In this document: positions 50,878-59,825 of the stretch, piece after piece
Position numbering within the stretch: position 1 is the stretch's first letter
How the letters are laid out: every line of letters starts with the position of its first letter
Assembly (NCBI GenBank): GCA_902363515.1
Contig: CABJAN010000013.1
Span: forward strand, 1-64,000
Direction of reading: 5' to 3'
Length of the DNA stretch: 64,000 nucleotides
Source of the DNA: Bacillota bacterium
GTDB taxonomy: Bacteria; Bacillota; Clostridia; Lachnospirales; Lachnospiraceae
The notes under the pieces: generated by a model
What the model saw: the letters and a program-made list of their open reading frames with translations, nothing else
Database searches by the model: none
What the model was told of the DNA's origin: nothing
Made by a program: the position numbers and the translations under genes

Positions 50878-52275
50878 TTATCGCTCATTATCTAATGAGG
50901 ATTCTTTATTCAATTTTCCAGTTTCTCCATTTCTTGTTATACTTGCTTTCTTCTCAGATATTTTTTTTAATATAGATGGTTTTACTTCTTTTTTTATTTC
51001 TTGAACCATGATATTTTTGTTTTCCGGTTTCAATAATTTGTTTTTCATTTTCGAAATCGTCTTCGTAATTGCATATTCAATCTTTTTAATTACTCCATCT
51101 AACCGATCAAGAGCATACTGTTTTTCCCTTTTAGATGCCTTTCTCTCTGGGCTTAAAACCCATTTCTTACTATCCTCCACCAATTTAATATCCTCTTTCC
51201 TAGTAGCAATCTCAATTTCATCTGCAATTCTTTCCACCGCTTTTTCATAAACCTCATCCGTAACATCATCTATCAGTTTTTCTACATCTTCAATTTTAAA
51301 TTCAAGCTGTTTCAGTGTTTCGTCTTGCTGAAGAATTCGCTCCGCATTATCAAAAAATTCTACTGACTGTGCTTTAAGCTTTTTCTCTTGATCAATAATC
51401 TTTATGCTGTTTTCTTTGTACTGAACCTCTTGTTCAAAGATCTCATATTTTTTCTGATTAACCACTTCTATCTGACTCTGAATTGATTCTTCCAAAGATG
51501 CAATATCCTTTTTCTGCTTCATTCGAATATAATCTTGCTTTTCAAGATATTCCCTTCCACCATAACTTGGTTCTTCTTCTAACTCTAATCCGTGCTTTTT
51601 ACAAATATCAAAAAGGAGTATTCTGCAAGTAGCATCAAAAACCATTTTCCTATTGTTAAATCTACCAGCCTTCTTTTCCGGATTTGGCAAGTCAAAACCT
51701 AATGTTTCAAGTGCTTTTTCCTGTTGGGGAAATATTTCTCCATAAGCATTCTTACAATCAAAAACATGGCGTTCATGAATGTGTGGAGTGGACTCATCCA
51801 AATGCAAGGACCAGTTCAATAAATGAAAATGTTCTCCAAAACGATCACTAAGTTCTGTAATAAATTCTGTTACGATAGTCAACAACACATCCGGATCAAC
51901 ATAATCATCTTTTGTTCCAATCTGATAAATGGTTTCTTCCGGACACGTTTTCTTATGAGTCCTAATATCATCTGTTGTTCTATTTCTTTCAGGATGATGA
52001 TTTTTTAAATTTCTTGCATTCTGTCCTTCCACATAGTCTTGATAATGAATCTTATAAAAAAGTTGTTCCACTTCTTCAAAGGAATCGACAATCTCATCAT
52101 CTTTTCCTGTTACTGAAGCAGATCTGAGACCATTGTAACAATCCCAATAAACATTTCTTTTAGCTCCTTCCAGATCAATATGATCACTATTATCAATATC
52201 GAACTGTCGATCATTGTGCTTGGGATTATAAACACCATTCTTTCCAGTTCTTCCATTATGTCTAGTTAGTTTCAT
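50878..52275 (-). CDS. mob: Mob/Pre-type relaxase (MobV-like)
   Basis: 465 residues. HNGRTGKNGVYNPKHNDR at the N-terminus and LNWSLHLDESTPHIHERHVF carry the HxDExxPHxH metal triad of Pre/Mob relaxases. The C-terminal half is coiled coil. It would nick oriT and begin transfer with a helper system. ATG 52275 has GGAG 8 bases upstream. A 430-base non-coding region rich in hairpins upstream is the likely oriT region. Confidence 0.85.
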   Translation of the reverse strand: MKLTRHNGRTGKNGVYNPKHNDRQFDIDNSDHIDLEGAKRNVYWDCYNGLRSASVTGKDDEIVDSFEEVEQLFYKIHYQDYVEGQNARNLKNHHPERNRTTDDIRTHKKTCPEETIYQIGTKDDYVDPDVLLTIVTEFITELSDRFGEHFHLLNWSLHLDESTPHIHERHVFDCKNAYGEIFPQQEKALETLGFDLPNPEKKAGRFNNRKMVFDATCRILLFDICKKHGLELEEEPSYGGREYLEKQDYIRMKQKKDIASLEESIQSQIEVVNQKKYEIFEQEVQYKENSIKIIDQEKKLKAQSVEFFDNAERILQQDETLKQLEFKIEDVEKLIDDVTDEVYEKAVERIADEIEIATRKEDIKLVEDSKKWVLSPERKASKREKQYALDRLDGVIKKIEYAITKTISKMKNKLLKPENKNIMVQEIKKEVKPSILKKISEKKASITRNGETGKLNKESSLDNER

Positions 52276-52708
52276 CTTGTCGTCTCCTTCCTGTTCTCGC
52301 AAAAAACTGCAGCGAAGCTGCCATAAATCCTGCCTTTATCGTCAGGAAATACCCAGTACTAAGTGACGAAACGTCTCTTAACTGGGCAATGGCTGCCGCC
52401 CTTAACCTGCACAGGGATATTGCATTCCCTGTACCCATGCACAAAGGGTTGCACCCTCTGTACTCCCGCCCTAACAAACTGACTTCACCCCGTCCCAAGC
52501 TCTGTCAGTTCCTTCGGTTTTACAAAACAGTCCACCGGACTATTTTGCAAAAAGAAAAACCGACGCATGATCGCTTTACGCTCAATACATCGGTTTCTTC
52601 ATCTGACCTTAACGGTCATATTCAGTTGTAGCAGATTACTGATAATCTGCAAATTTTTCTTCTAAAAAATAAGCTTTTGCTTCAAGACTCAAAGCCATCT
52701 TTAATATT
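52276..52708. other. Hairpin-rich non-coding region upstream of the relaxase (candidate oriT)
   Basis: Contains hairpins CAGGGATATTGCATTCCCTG, AGGGTTGCACCCT and GCAGATTATCAGTAATCTGC, and a terminator at 52549. No frame fits. oriT sites usually lie just before the relaxase gene, but no known MobV nick sequence is recognised. Confidence 0.4.
52549..52595 (-). terminator. Intrinsic terminator (minus strand)
   Basis: On the minus strand, AACCGATGTATTGAGCG pairs with CGATCATGCGTCGGTT using several G-U pairs, followed by TTTTTCTTTTT. It ends the transcript of the small-gene group upstream. Confidence 0.55.
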
Positions 52709-53166
52709 TTAGTCTTCTCCACTTATTACGACATACCCTCTTTCTGTATGAGGAAGATATTTAACAACAACAAATTCCCCCTTATGTATTCCTTCAGAAT
52801 GACAACTTACATAAACTTCTTTTCCTGATAACTCATCATCTATACAAATTAGACGATCAATTTCTTTTTCTTCTGTTACAGCATCACCACCGGTTACAAT
52901 TCCCATCGCTTCCTTTAAATTTCCTGTTACAAGATACGGAACATCTAAAAGATGTGGTACTCCTAAATATATCCATATTACCACTAATCCTACTGCGGCT
53001 GTAATTTCAATTCTTTTTTCCCATTTCTCATATATCTGTTTTTCATGTTCTGATGTTGGTGCTTTTTTTATAAACTTTGTTTTTTTTACTTTGTGAAGTA
53101 GCCACATAACAGTTACAATAATTAAAAAAAAATAGGCACAAATGTATACATATATAGGGTGCTCAT
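52709..53166 (-). pseudogene. Two-helix membrane protein, frameshifted in a run of nine T
   Basis: A clean frame starts at 53107 (132 codons) without a ribosome binding site. Upstream, ATG 53166 has AGGAGG at the right distance and reads MSTLYMYTFVPI, then runs into a run of nine T (minus strand, 53125-53133) and stops. One extra T joins the two frames into a single product whose first helix continues FFLIIVTVMWLL. The second helix is ITAAVGLVVIWIYLGVPHLL. The C-terminal ~75 residues resemble a small domain I cannot name. Sequencing error or phase variation is possible. Confidence 0.6.
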
Positions 53167-53229
53167 ATTAAAACCTCCTGCTTATAATAGTTCTGATTAT
53201 TTCTAATTTACTACACTCATTATACTTCA

Positions 53230-53382
53230 TCAACTTAAAGAATGGAAGAAATTTTTTGTGTACAGAGTTCCTATCCAAACCTTATAACGCACATTTCTGT
53301 AAAATCCATAATCCCCGATACTTTCCTCACGGGCGATAAGCAACGGATAAAACATCAGATCTCCACCTGACATTTTAACCAT
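53230..53382 (-). CDS. Short possible protein (50 residues)
   Basis: MVKMSGGDLMFYPLLIAREE and then SIGDYGFYRNVRYKVWIGTLY are protein-like in composition. The ribosome binding site is unclear. It lies between the 53404 gene and the frameshifted gene, in the same direction. I do not recognise it; it may be a remnant. Confidence 0.35.
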   Translation of the reverse strand: MVKMSGGDLMFYPLLIAREESIGDYGFYRNVRYKVWIGTLYTKNFFHSLS

Positions 53383-53403
53383 ATATCCGCCTTGATTATC
53401 ACA

Positions 53404-53694
53404 TTATTCCTGCTGGTTGTTCAGCCCATGCTTTTTCGCATATTCACTGGCTTTCTGTCTGCGTTCCTCACTGTATGGCGGTTGCAAGCGAATTGACAGT
53501 CTAGACTTGTCCAAAATATAAGTTACTCCACCTTGTTCACAATTTTTTTCCAATCTGCACAAGTCGGGGTACTTTTTGCTAAACGTTGCCAAACGCTTTC
53601 GCAGCCCGGCATTGTAGGTGTAAATCTTCGCTCTGTCCTCTCCCTCATTAAAGAGAATAATAGTTTCCTTCTCATACTTCGTTAATCTTGTCAT
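53404..53694 (-). CDS. Small conserved mobile-element protein of unknown function
   Basis: 96 residues, MTRLTKYEKETIILFNEGED at the start, then AGLRKRLATFSKKYPDLC and a basic C-terminus. The pattern is common, to my recollection, in Firmicute mobile elements, possibly a DNA-binding regulator. ATG 53694 has AAAGGAA upstream; an earlier codon was rejected. First gene of the element's operon. Confidence 0.65.
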   Translation of the reverse strand: MTRLTKYEKETIILFNEGEDRAKIYTYNAGLRKRLATFSKKYPDLCRLEKNCEQGGVTYILDKSRLSIRLQPPYSEERRQKASEYAKKHGLNNQQE

Positions 53695-53910
53695 AAATAT
53701 CGTTCCTTTCAATTCTGTATCAAAAAAATCAAGTGTAGATATAGTTTTTTGCACTTCATCACCTACACATATAGTTTTTATTAAGCTATCTCTTTCACAG
53801 TTAATAAATCCTTTTATTACGCTTTCAAATATTTCCGTTCCCTAACCCTCTTCTTTTTAGGATTGTATGCTCTGAACAGACACGCCGCATGCATATTCAA
53901 TTCAGGTATC

Positions 53911-53939
53911 TTCATATTCAAAAGCTATTCAATTGTCAA
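53911..53939 (-). promoter_or_regulatory. Promoter of the element operon
   Basis: TTGACA (53939-53934) and TATGAA (53916-53911) are 17 bases apart on the minus strand, ~215 bases before the 53694 start. The rest of the non-coding stretch 53695-54121 holds nothing I can identify. Confidence 0.5.
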
Positions 53940-54121
53940 TGTACAAAGATTGATATTATTAAATATCCTTCTATATAACGAAAGGCTGAGAGACATTTTT
54001 ACAGGGTCTTCTGGGAAATATATAAAAATTTTTGAATTGTTGATGTGCAATATAGAATAAAAAATAACCAACTACAACACTGATTACTTCCATTTTTGAT
54101 ATTTAGATATTTTTAATAAAA

Positions 54122-54164
54122 CAAAAAACAGCTGGGTGTACCAACTTTTTTGGTACACTCAACT
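54122..54164 (-). terminator. Terminator of the hybrid lysS, supplied by the element
   Basis: On the minus strand, AGTTGAGTGTACCA pairs with TGGTACACCCAGCT, then GTTTTTTG. It lies ~135 bases past the lysS stop and within the element. Confidence 0.8.
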
Positions 54165-54233
54165 GTATCTTTTATTACTAGTTTTCTTTTACACCATTCT
54201 TTTGCAGAGTCCTTCTCTTAGACTTTTAAAAAA

Positions 54234-54251
54234 TTTGGTGTAAATGTGGTG
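54234..54251. repeat. Arm-site-like repeat, right copy
   Basis: TTTGGTGTAAATGTGGTG, one base different from 46948-46965, lying ~50 bases beyond the lysS stop inside the element. A shorter related piece (TTTTACACCATT) is at 54188. Confidence 0.55.
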
Positions 54252-54298
54252 TAGTAACCTGTTTTTCTGTTTAAAATATAGCTTAAAATTTCTTGCTC

Positions 54299-56260
54299 TT
54301 AGTACAATTTTGCTCCTGCCGGAATGTGATCATCAAGGATCAGAACGTTCAGTCCTTCTCTTCCTTCTACAAGATGTGTAGCGGAGATGATCATACCACA
54401 AGAATCAATTCCCATCATCTTACGTGGTGGAAGGTTTGTGATTGCAAGTAATGTCTTTCCTACTAACTCTTCTGGTTCGTAGTAATCATGAATACCGCTT
54501 AAAATCACACGATCTACGCCTGAACCATCGTCAAGAAGGAATTTCAGAAGCTTCTTAGATTTTGGAACTGCTTCACATTCTTTTACCTTTACAGCACGGA
54601 AATCTGACTTGCTGAATGTTTCGAAGTCTACCATATCTTCAAATAATGGTTCTACTTCTACATTAGAGAAATCGATCTCAACCTTCGCTGGTGCAGCTGT
54701 TTCTTCGACTGGAACAACTACTTTTGCAACTACTGGAGTTGACTGTGCAGCGTTGTTTGCTTCGTTCTTAGCAGCGCCCTGTGACTTCATTGTCGGGAAC
54801 AGCAATACATCACGAATTGCAGCGCTGTCTGTGAGCAGCATTACCATTCTGTCGATTCCGAATCCGATACCACCTGTTGGAGGCATACCGATTTCCAGAG
54901 CATTCATAAAATCTTCGTCTGTGGTGTTTGCTTCTTCATCACCCTGTGCCAGAAGTTCTTCCTGTGCTTTGAAACGTTCTCTCTGGTCGATTGGGTCATT
55001 TAACTCAGAGTAAGCATTTGCCATTTCCCATCCGTTCATGAAGAACTCGAAACGTTCTACATATTCCGGATTTTCCGGTTTCTTCTTAGTAAGAGGAGAA
55101 ATCTCGATTGGATGATCCATAACAAAAGTAGGCTGGAGCAGGTGTTCCTCAACAAATTCCTCAAAGAAGAGGTTCAGGATATCACCTTTTTTGTGTCTCT
55201 CTTCGTATTCTACATGATGTTCTTTTGCCACAGCTCTGGCTTCTTTTAAAGTATGGATTTCATTGAAGTCCACACCTGCATATTTCTTAACAGCATCCAC
55301 CATGGTGATACGCTCAAATGGTTTCCCTAAGTCCATTTCAATGCCATTGTACACGATTTTTGTAGTTCCCAGAACTTCCTGTGCCACATGACGGTACAGG
55401 TTTTCTGTTAAATCCATCATGCCATGGTAGTCTGTATATGCCTGGTACAACTCCATTAAGGTAAACTCTGGATTATGTCTGGTATCCAGACCTTCATTAC
55501 GGAATACTCGTCCGATTTCGTAAACTCTCTCCATACCGCCTACGATTAATCTCTTCAGGTATAATTCAAGAGAAATACGCAGTTTAAAATCTTCATCAAG
55601 AGCGTTGAAATGTGTCTCAAAAGGACGTGCCGCTGCACCGCCGGCATTTGCTACCAGCATAGGAGTCTCTACTTCCAGGAATCCCTGTCCATTTAAATAA
55701 TTACGAATGCTTGCAAGAATTTTAGAACGTTTAATAAAGGTTTCTTTTACATCTGCATTCATGATTAAATCCACGTATCTCTGACGGTAACGCAGGTCTG
55801 TGTTAGTCAGTCCATGGAATTTCTCCGGGAGCGGTTTTAAACTCTTAGATAACAGTGTTACTTCTGTGGCATGAATAGAAATCTCTCCGGTTTTTGTCTT
55901 AAACACTTCACCTGTGATTCCTACCAGATCGCCGATATCCATTTTCTTAAATTCTTTGTAAGACTCTTCTCCTACATTGTCTCTTGCAACATAAGACTGA
56001 ATAGAGCCCTGTAAATCCTGAATACTGCAAAAAGAAGCTTTTCCCATAACACGTTTGGACATCATACGTCCAGCCAGAGTAACTGTTTTACCCTCCAGCT
56101 CATCAAAAGCATTTTTCACTTCCATGCTATGGTGTGTTACATTAAATTTCGTAATCTGAAATGGGTCCTTTCCATTTTCCTGCAAGTCAGCTAATTTTTC
56201 ACGGCGAACCTTTAATAACTGATTTAAGTCCTGTTCCTGTGTCTTCTTCTGCTCTGCCAC
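54299..56260 (-). CDS. lysS: Lysyl-tRNA synthetase with C-terminal tRNA-binding domain (hybrid gene)
   Basis: 653 residues, longer than the ~500 of typical class II LysRS. Residues ~60-165 are the OB-fold anticodon-binding domain. The class II catalytic core has motif 1 [11 protein letters not shown], motif 2 [20 protein letters not shown] and motif 3 [15 protein letters not shown]. After residue ~490 come an Ala-rich linker and a tRNA-binding (EMAP-II/Trbp111-like) domain ([20 protein letters not shown]). The last ~163 codons belong to the element, the rest to the chromosome, joined at 54798. The enzyme charges tRNA-Lys and is essential. Start at ATG 56260. Confidence 0.95.
   Translation of the reverse strand: MAEQKKTQEQDLNQLLKVRREKLADLQENGKDPFQITKFNVTHHSMEVKNAFDELEGKTVTLAGRMMSKRVMGKASFCSIQDLQGSIQSYVARDNVGEESYKEFKKMDIGDLVGITGEVFKTKTGEISIHATEVTLLSKSLKPLPEKFHGLTNTDLRYRQRYVDLIMNADVKETFIKRSKILASIRNYLNGQGFLEVETPMLVANAGGAAARPFETHFNALDEDFKLRISLELYLKRLIVGGMERVYEIGRVFRNEGLDTRHNPEFTLMELYQAYTDYHGMMDLTENLYRHVAQEVLGTTKIVYNGIEMDLGKPFERITMVDAVKKYAGVDFNEIHTLKEARAVAKEHHVEYEERHKKGDILNLFFEEFVEEHLLQPTFVMDHPIEISPLTKKKPENPEYVERFEFFMNGWEMANAYSELNDPIDQRERFKAQEELLAQGDEEANTTDEDFMNALEIGMPPTGGIGFGIDRMVMLLTDSAAIRDVLLFPTMKSQGAAKNEANNAAQSTPVVAKVVVPVEETAAPAKVEIDFSNVEVEPLFEDMVDFETFSKSDFRAVKVKECEAVPKSKKLLKFLLDDGSGVDRVILSGIHDYYEPEELVGKTLLAITNLPPRKMMGIDSCGMIISATHLVEGREGLNVLILDDHIPAGAKLY
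54741..54798. repeat. Right attachment site (attR-like), lysS-derived 58-bp repeat
   Basis: Identical to 46775-46832. On its high-coordinate side, the native lysS sequence (ACAGCAATACATC) continues. The position is codons ~488-507 of lysS, just after motif 3. Confidence 0.75.
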
Positions 56261-56289
56261 TTTTCACACTCTCCTTCGTTTATTCTAGA

Positions 56290-56772
56290 TTAAATGTTTC
56301 TCTCAATACCAAGAACTTTATATTCCATTACTCCTGAAGGCATTTCTACGGAAACCGTCTCACCGATAGATGCTCCAATAAGGGCTTTTCCTACCGGAGA
56401 TTCGTTGGAAATCTTGCCTTCCAGGCTGTTAGCTTCTGTAGAACCTACGATTTTGAATTCAATTTCTTCTTCAAATTCTACATCATAAACCTTTACTTTA
56501 CAGCCAACACTGATTTTGTTTACATCTACTTCATCCTCTACAACAACTTCTGCATTTTTGAGGATTTTCTCTATCTGTTCAATTCTGGCTTCGATATCTC
56601 TCTGCTCGTCCATAGCTGCATCGTATTCTGCGTTTTCAGACAAGTCGCCCTGTTCTCTGGCTTCTTTGATTTTCTCAGCCACTTCTTTTCTCTTTACGAT
56701 TTTTAAATCATGAAGCTCGTCTTCTAATTTTGTCAACCCAGCGTAAGTCAGTATTACTTTCTTTTCTTCCAT
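56290..56772 (-). CDS. greA: Transcription elongation factor GreA
   Basis: 160 residues. The N-terminal coiled coil carries the LTYAGLTKLEDELHDLKIVKR start and the acidic tip LSENAEYDAAMDEQ (D and E that stimulate RNA polymerase cleavage). The C-terminal FKBP-like domain includes SNESPVGKALIGASIGETV. It rescues backtracked RNA polymerase. ATG 56772 follows AAAGGGTG; an upstream frame to 56814 lacks a site. It is 29 bases before lysS, so the two are in one operon. Confidence 0.95.
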   Translation of the reverse strand: MEEKKVILTYAGLTKLEDELHDLKIVKRKEVAEKIKEAREQGDLSENAEYDAAMDEQRDIEARIEQIEKILKNAEVVVEDEVDVNKISVGCKVKVYDVEFEEEIEFKIVGSTEANSLEGKISNESPVGKALIGASIGETVSVEMPSGVMEYKVLGIERNI

Positions 56773-56838
56773 AATTCTATACACCCTTTCTCCAATACTT
56801 ACAGGAATCTGCAAATATCACTACTTAACAGTCATAAC

Positions 56839-56867
56839 ATTATAAATAATACCTATGCAGATGTCAA
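56839..56867 (-). promoter_or_regulatory. Promoter of greA-lysS
   Basis: A perfect TTGACA (56867-56862) and perfect TATAAT (56844-56839) with a 17-base spacer on the minus strand, ~65 bases upstream of greA. Confidence 0.85.
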
Positions 56868-56929
56868 GCCAAATACGCCTTCTGGCGCATATTTCATATA
56901 CTTTTTATAATTCTTTGCCCAGAAACAGC

Positions 56930-57886
56930 CTACATCCTTCCCACCAGTTCTTCAAGCTGTTCATAGCTTTCCACCTCATTCACCATTCGCCGCACAGAGG
57001 CAGAATGAGGCATCCCTGTGGTATACCATGCCACATGCTTTCGCATTTCTCTCATGCCTGTGTAATTTCCCTTGTATTCCAACTGCATTTTTGCATGTCT
57101 TAAAATCATTTCCTTTACTTCTTCCATCCCTGGCTTTGGCAGAAGTTCCCCTGTTTTCTGGTAATGCAGGATTTGGGAAAACAGCCACGGATTTCCCTGT
57201 ACTGCCCTGCCAATCATAATACCGTCGCATCCGGTTTCGCGAACCAGCGCTTCTGCCTTTTGGGGAGAATCCACATCTCCGTTCCCAATAACCGGTATGG
57301 ACACCGCTTCCTTTACCTTACGTATAATGTCCCAGTCTGCATTGCCTGCATAATACTGCTCCCTGGTGCGTCCATGAACTGCAACCGCTGCTGCGCCAGC
57401 GTCTTCTGCGATTTTTGCAATTTCCACTGCATTGACACAGTCTTCAGCAAAGCCTTTTCTGATTTTAATGGTCAAAGGTTTCTCAATCGCATTTGATACC
57501 TTAGACACAATCTCATGCACCAGCCTGGGGTTCTTCATTAAAGCAGAACCTTCCCCATTGTTTACCACCTTGGGAACCGGACATCCCATATTAATGTCCA
57601 GGATATCAAAGTTTCTTGGCTCAATCTGCCTTGCAATCTCTGCCATTAAATCCGGGTCTGAGCCAAAAAGCTGCAAAGATACCGGGCGCTCTCTTTCATC
57701 AATTTCCATGAGGGTTTCTGTGTTCTTATTTTTAAAATAAATTGCCTTGGCGCTAATCATCTCTGTACAAATAAGCCCTGCGCCCTGTTCCTTACACAAC
57801 AAACGAAATGGCAGGTCGGTTACTCCTGCCATAGGTGCCAATATTAAATTGTTTTCCAGTGTTACATTTCCAATCTTCAGACTCAT
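56930..57886 (-). CDS. dusB: tRNA-dihydrouridine synthase DusB
   Basis: 318 residues. FMN-dependent reduction of uridine in t[24 protein letters not shown] is the N-terminal signature, [11 protein letters not shown] carries the catalytic Cys, and [12 protein letters not shown] and VIGNGDV follow. ATG 57886 overlaps the coaX stop (ATGA) and has AGAGG; a TTG 6 bases earlier was rejected. First to last in the operon are patatin, argF, birA, DUF6145, coaX, dusB. Confidence 0.96.
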   Translation of the reverse strand: MSLKIGNVTLENNLILAPMAGVTDLPFRLLCKEQGAGLICTEMISAKAIYFKNKNTETLMEIDERERPVSLQLFGSDPDLMAEIARQIEPRNFDILDINMGCPVPKVVNNGEGSALMKNPRLVHEIVSKVSNAIEKPLTIKIRKGFAEDCVNAVEIAKIAEDAGAAAVAVHGRTREQYYAGNADWDIIRKVKEAVSIPVIGNGDVDSPQKAEALVRETGCDGIMIGRAVQGNPWLFSQILHYQKTGELLPKPGMEEVKEMILRHAKMQLEYKGNYTGMREMRKHVAWYTTGMPHSASVRRMVNEVESYEQLEELVGRM

Positions 57887-58668
57887 GCCCAACCTCTGCT
57901 TTTCCTGGTTTTTTCGTAAATAATCCGAAGCCCCTCTAAGGTAAGCTGGGCATCATACACATCAATGGATTCTGTTTCGTCAGCAATAAGCTTTCCAAGA
58001 CCGCCTGTTGCCACAACCTTCAAATCTTCTATACCAGACTCTTCTTTTACTTTTTTCACAATATATTCCACCTGTCCAATATAGCCATAAACCAGACCAG
58101 CCTGCATACTGCTGATAGTTTCCTTTGCCAGTATACTCTCCGGCTTCTGAATAGCGATTTTCGGCAGCTTGGCTGCATCCTGCCACAGAGCTTTTGCGCT
58201 GATTTCAATACCAGGAGAAGTAATGCCTGCCGCAAAGCTTCCATCCTCTGTAATCAAATCATAGGTAGTGGCTGTTCCAAAATCCAGCACCAGCACAGGA
58301 CCGCCATAAATCTCATAGGCCGCCACAGCGTCTACAATTCTGTCTGCTCCTACTTCCTTGGGATTTACTGCTGTAATACGGATTCCAGTCTTACATCCCG
58401 GTCCTACATTTAAAGGCTTCACGTGGAAATATTTAATAACACTGCTGGTCAGGGAATGCATAACATCCGGCACTACAGAACTGATAATCACATCCTCAAT
58501 CTCTTCCTTAGGAATCCCCTGGTACTTCAGCAAATCGCACATAAAAATACCATATTCATCTGAAGTCCTGTTCTGTCTTGTGGTAAGACGAAAGGTTCCC
58601 ACCAGCTCTTTCTCTTTAAATACCCCCAGGGTAATATGTGTATTTCCTACATCAATGACTAATAACAT
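57883..58668 (-). CDS. coaX: Type III pantothenate kinase
   Basis: 261 residues, full length. It phosphorylates pantothenate in coenzyme A synthesis and uses a monovalent cation. [13 protein letters not shown] is motif 1, [12 protein letters not shown] and [13 protein letters not shown] are motifs 2 and 3, and VATGGLGKL is near the end. Its stop overlaps dusB; an AGGAG lies before the ATG. Confidence 0.96.
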   Translation of the reverse strand: MLLVIDVGNTHITLGVFKEKELVGTFRLTTRQNRTSDEYGIFMCDLLKYQGIPKEEIEDVIISSVVPDVMHSLTSSVIKYFHVKPLNVGPGCKTGIRITAVNPKEVGADRIVDAVAAYEIYGGPVLVLDFGTATTYDLITEDGSFAAGITSPGIEISAKALWQDAAKLPKIAIQKPESILAKETISSMQAGLVYGYIGQVEYIVKKVKEESGIEDLKVVATGGLGKLIADETESIDVYDAQLTLEGLRIIYEKTRKSRGWA

Positions 58669-58672
58669 ACGC

Positions 58673-59008
58673 CTATTCTCCTACGTCTTCTCCCAGAAAA
58701 AACACCCTGTAATAAGTTTCCAGGGACTCCAACAGCTCCCGTTTCTTATTTCTCAAATCCTTGATTCTCAGTACACTTCCGATTTCATCAAACATGGCAT
58801 CTGCCTCCAAAGCCTCTGTCTGAAATTGCAGATTTCCATCCTCATCAAACTCCAGAGTCAGAACCCCGCCGATTTCCTCTGTGTACAGCACACACATAAT
58901 ATGCAGCTCATCCTGTACGGACTGAGGCAAGGATGCAAAATCTTCATTAAAATAATATTTCTGTTCATATGCGCTTGCGCCGCACAAAACAACTCTATCC
59001 TTATACAT
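58673..59008 (-). CDS. DUF6145-like small protein
   Basis: 111 residues, no membrane helix. [21 protein letters not shown] and [33 protein letters not shown] are the conserved stretches of a Lachnospiraceae family I recall as DUF6145. No function is known. It lies between birA (12-base gap) and coaX (4-base gap) in the operon. Confidence 0.65.
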   Translation of the reverse strand: MYKDRVVLCGASAYEQKYYFNEDFASLPQSVQDELHIMCVLYTEEIGGVLTLEFDEDGNLQFQTEALEADAMFDEIGSVLRIKDLRNKKRELLESLETYYRVFFLGEDVGE

Positions 59009-59020
59009 GTTCTTCTCCCT

Positions 59021-59824
59021 TTATACGTAACTGTAAAGTCCCCTTACAGAGACCTCCCCAGAAAGCACCTTTTGGATTTCTCCGGTTTCAAATTCTACCA
59101 GAAGCTCTCCCTTTTCTGTAATACCCCTGGCGATTCCCCTGCTTTCCACTCCCTTTTCAATCAAACGCACAGGCTGATTCTGATTCAGAAGCAGGGCTTC
59201 ATATTCTGCTTTTAAACGGCTTAAATCCTGTGTCTCCAGGAATTTTTCATAATTTTTCTCAAAATATTCCAGGGTTTTCACAGCCACTTCTTCCCTTACC
59301 AGGATTTCTCCTGTTTCCAGCATAAGAGAAGTAGCCTTGTCCTGCAATTCTTCCGGAAACTCCTTTTGATTTACATTAATCCCCACGCCTATGGTAATGT
59401 ATTTCGGCATGTTCCCGGATATCTGCATCTCTGTGAGAATACCGCAGATTTTCTTCCCGGACATGACCACATCATTTGGCCACTTAATGCCAGCCTTCTT
59501 TCCCGTCACTTCTGTGGCTGCCTGAGCCACCGAAAGCCCCATAACCAGGGTCAAGGAGGCCGCATTCATGGGAGAAATCTCCGGCTCCATAAGGAGCAGA
59601 TTCATATAAATGTTCTGTCCCGGAGGGGAAGTCCAGACTCTCCCCATTCTTCCCTTTCCTCCGGTCTGAGCCTCTGCCAGAAACAATGCCCCATCCAGTT
59701 CTTCCCTACTGCCTGCTTTTGCCGCCTCTTTCGCCCAGGTGATGGTGGATTCGGTTTCTTCTCTGTAGAACACCTTTTTCCCCATCCACCTGGTTTGCAG
59801 TTGTTTTTCCAGTTCTTTTTGCAT
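59021..59824 (-). CDS. birA: Biotin--[acetyl-CoA-carboxylase] ligase without a DNA-binding domain
   Basis: 267 residues. The catalytic loop GGKGRMGRVWTSPPGQN (GRGRxGR-like) and KWPNDVVMSGKKICGILTEM are BirA hallmarks; GVGINVN follows. There is no N-terminal helix-turn-helix, so it attaches biotin but should not act as a repressor. The start is one base after the argF stop. Confidence 0.93.
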   Translation of the reverse strand: MQKELEKQLQTRWMGKKVFYREETESTITWAKEAAKAGSREELDGALFLAEAQTGGKGRMGRVWTSPPGQNIYMNLLLMEPEISPMNAASLTLVMGLSVAQAATEVTGKKAGIKWPNDVVMSGKKICGILTEMQISGNMPKYITIGVGINVNQKEFPEELQDKATSLMLETGEILVREEVAVKTLEYFEKNYEKFLETQDLSRLKAEYEALLLNQNQPVRLIEKGVESRGIARGITEKGELLVEFETGEIQKVLSGEVSVRGLYSYV

Positions 59825-59825
59825 T

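Larger units (their letters stand above)
46833..54798. mobile_element. Integrative mobilizable element inserted in lysS
   Basis: The ~7.97-kb segment lies between two 58-bp lysS copies. It contains, from left: integrase, Xis, VirE-like helicase, CHC2 primase, Mob relaxase, three small genes and a spare lysS 3' end (54299-54798). All genes are on the minus strand. It has a relaxase but no type IV secretion genes, so it would need a helper for transfer. Insertion is into the coding sequence, at the junction of the catalytic and C-terminal domains, and the supplied 3' end keeps lysS in frame. Confidence 0.8.
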
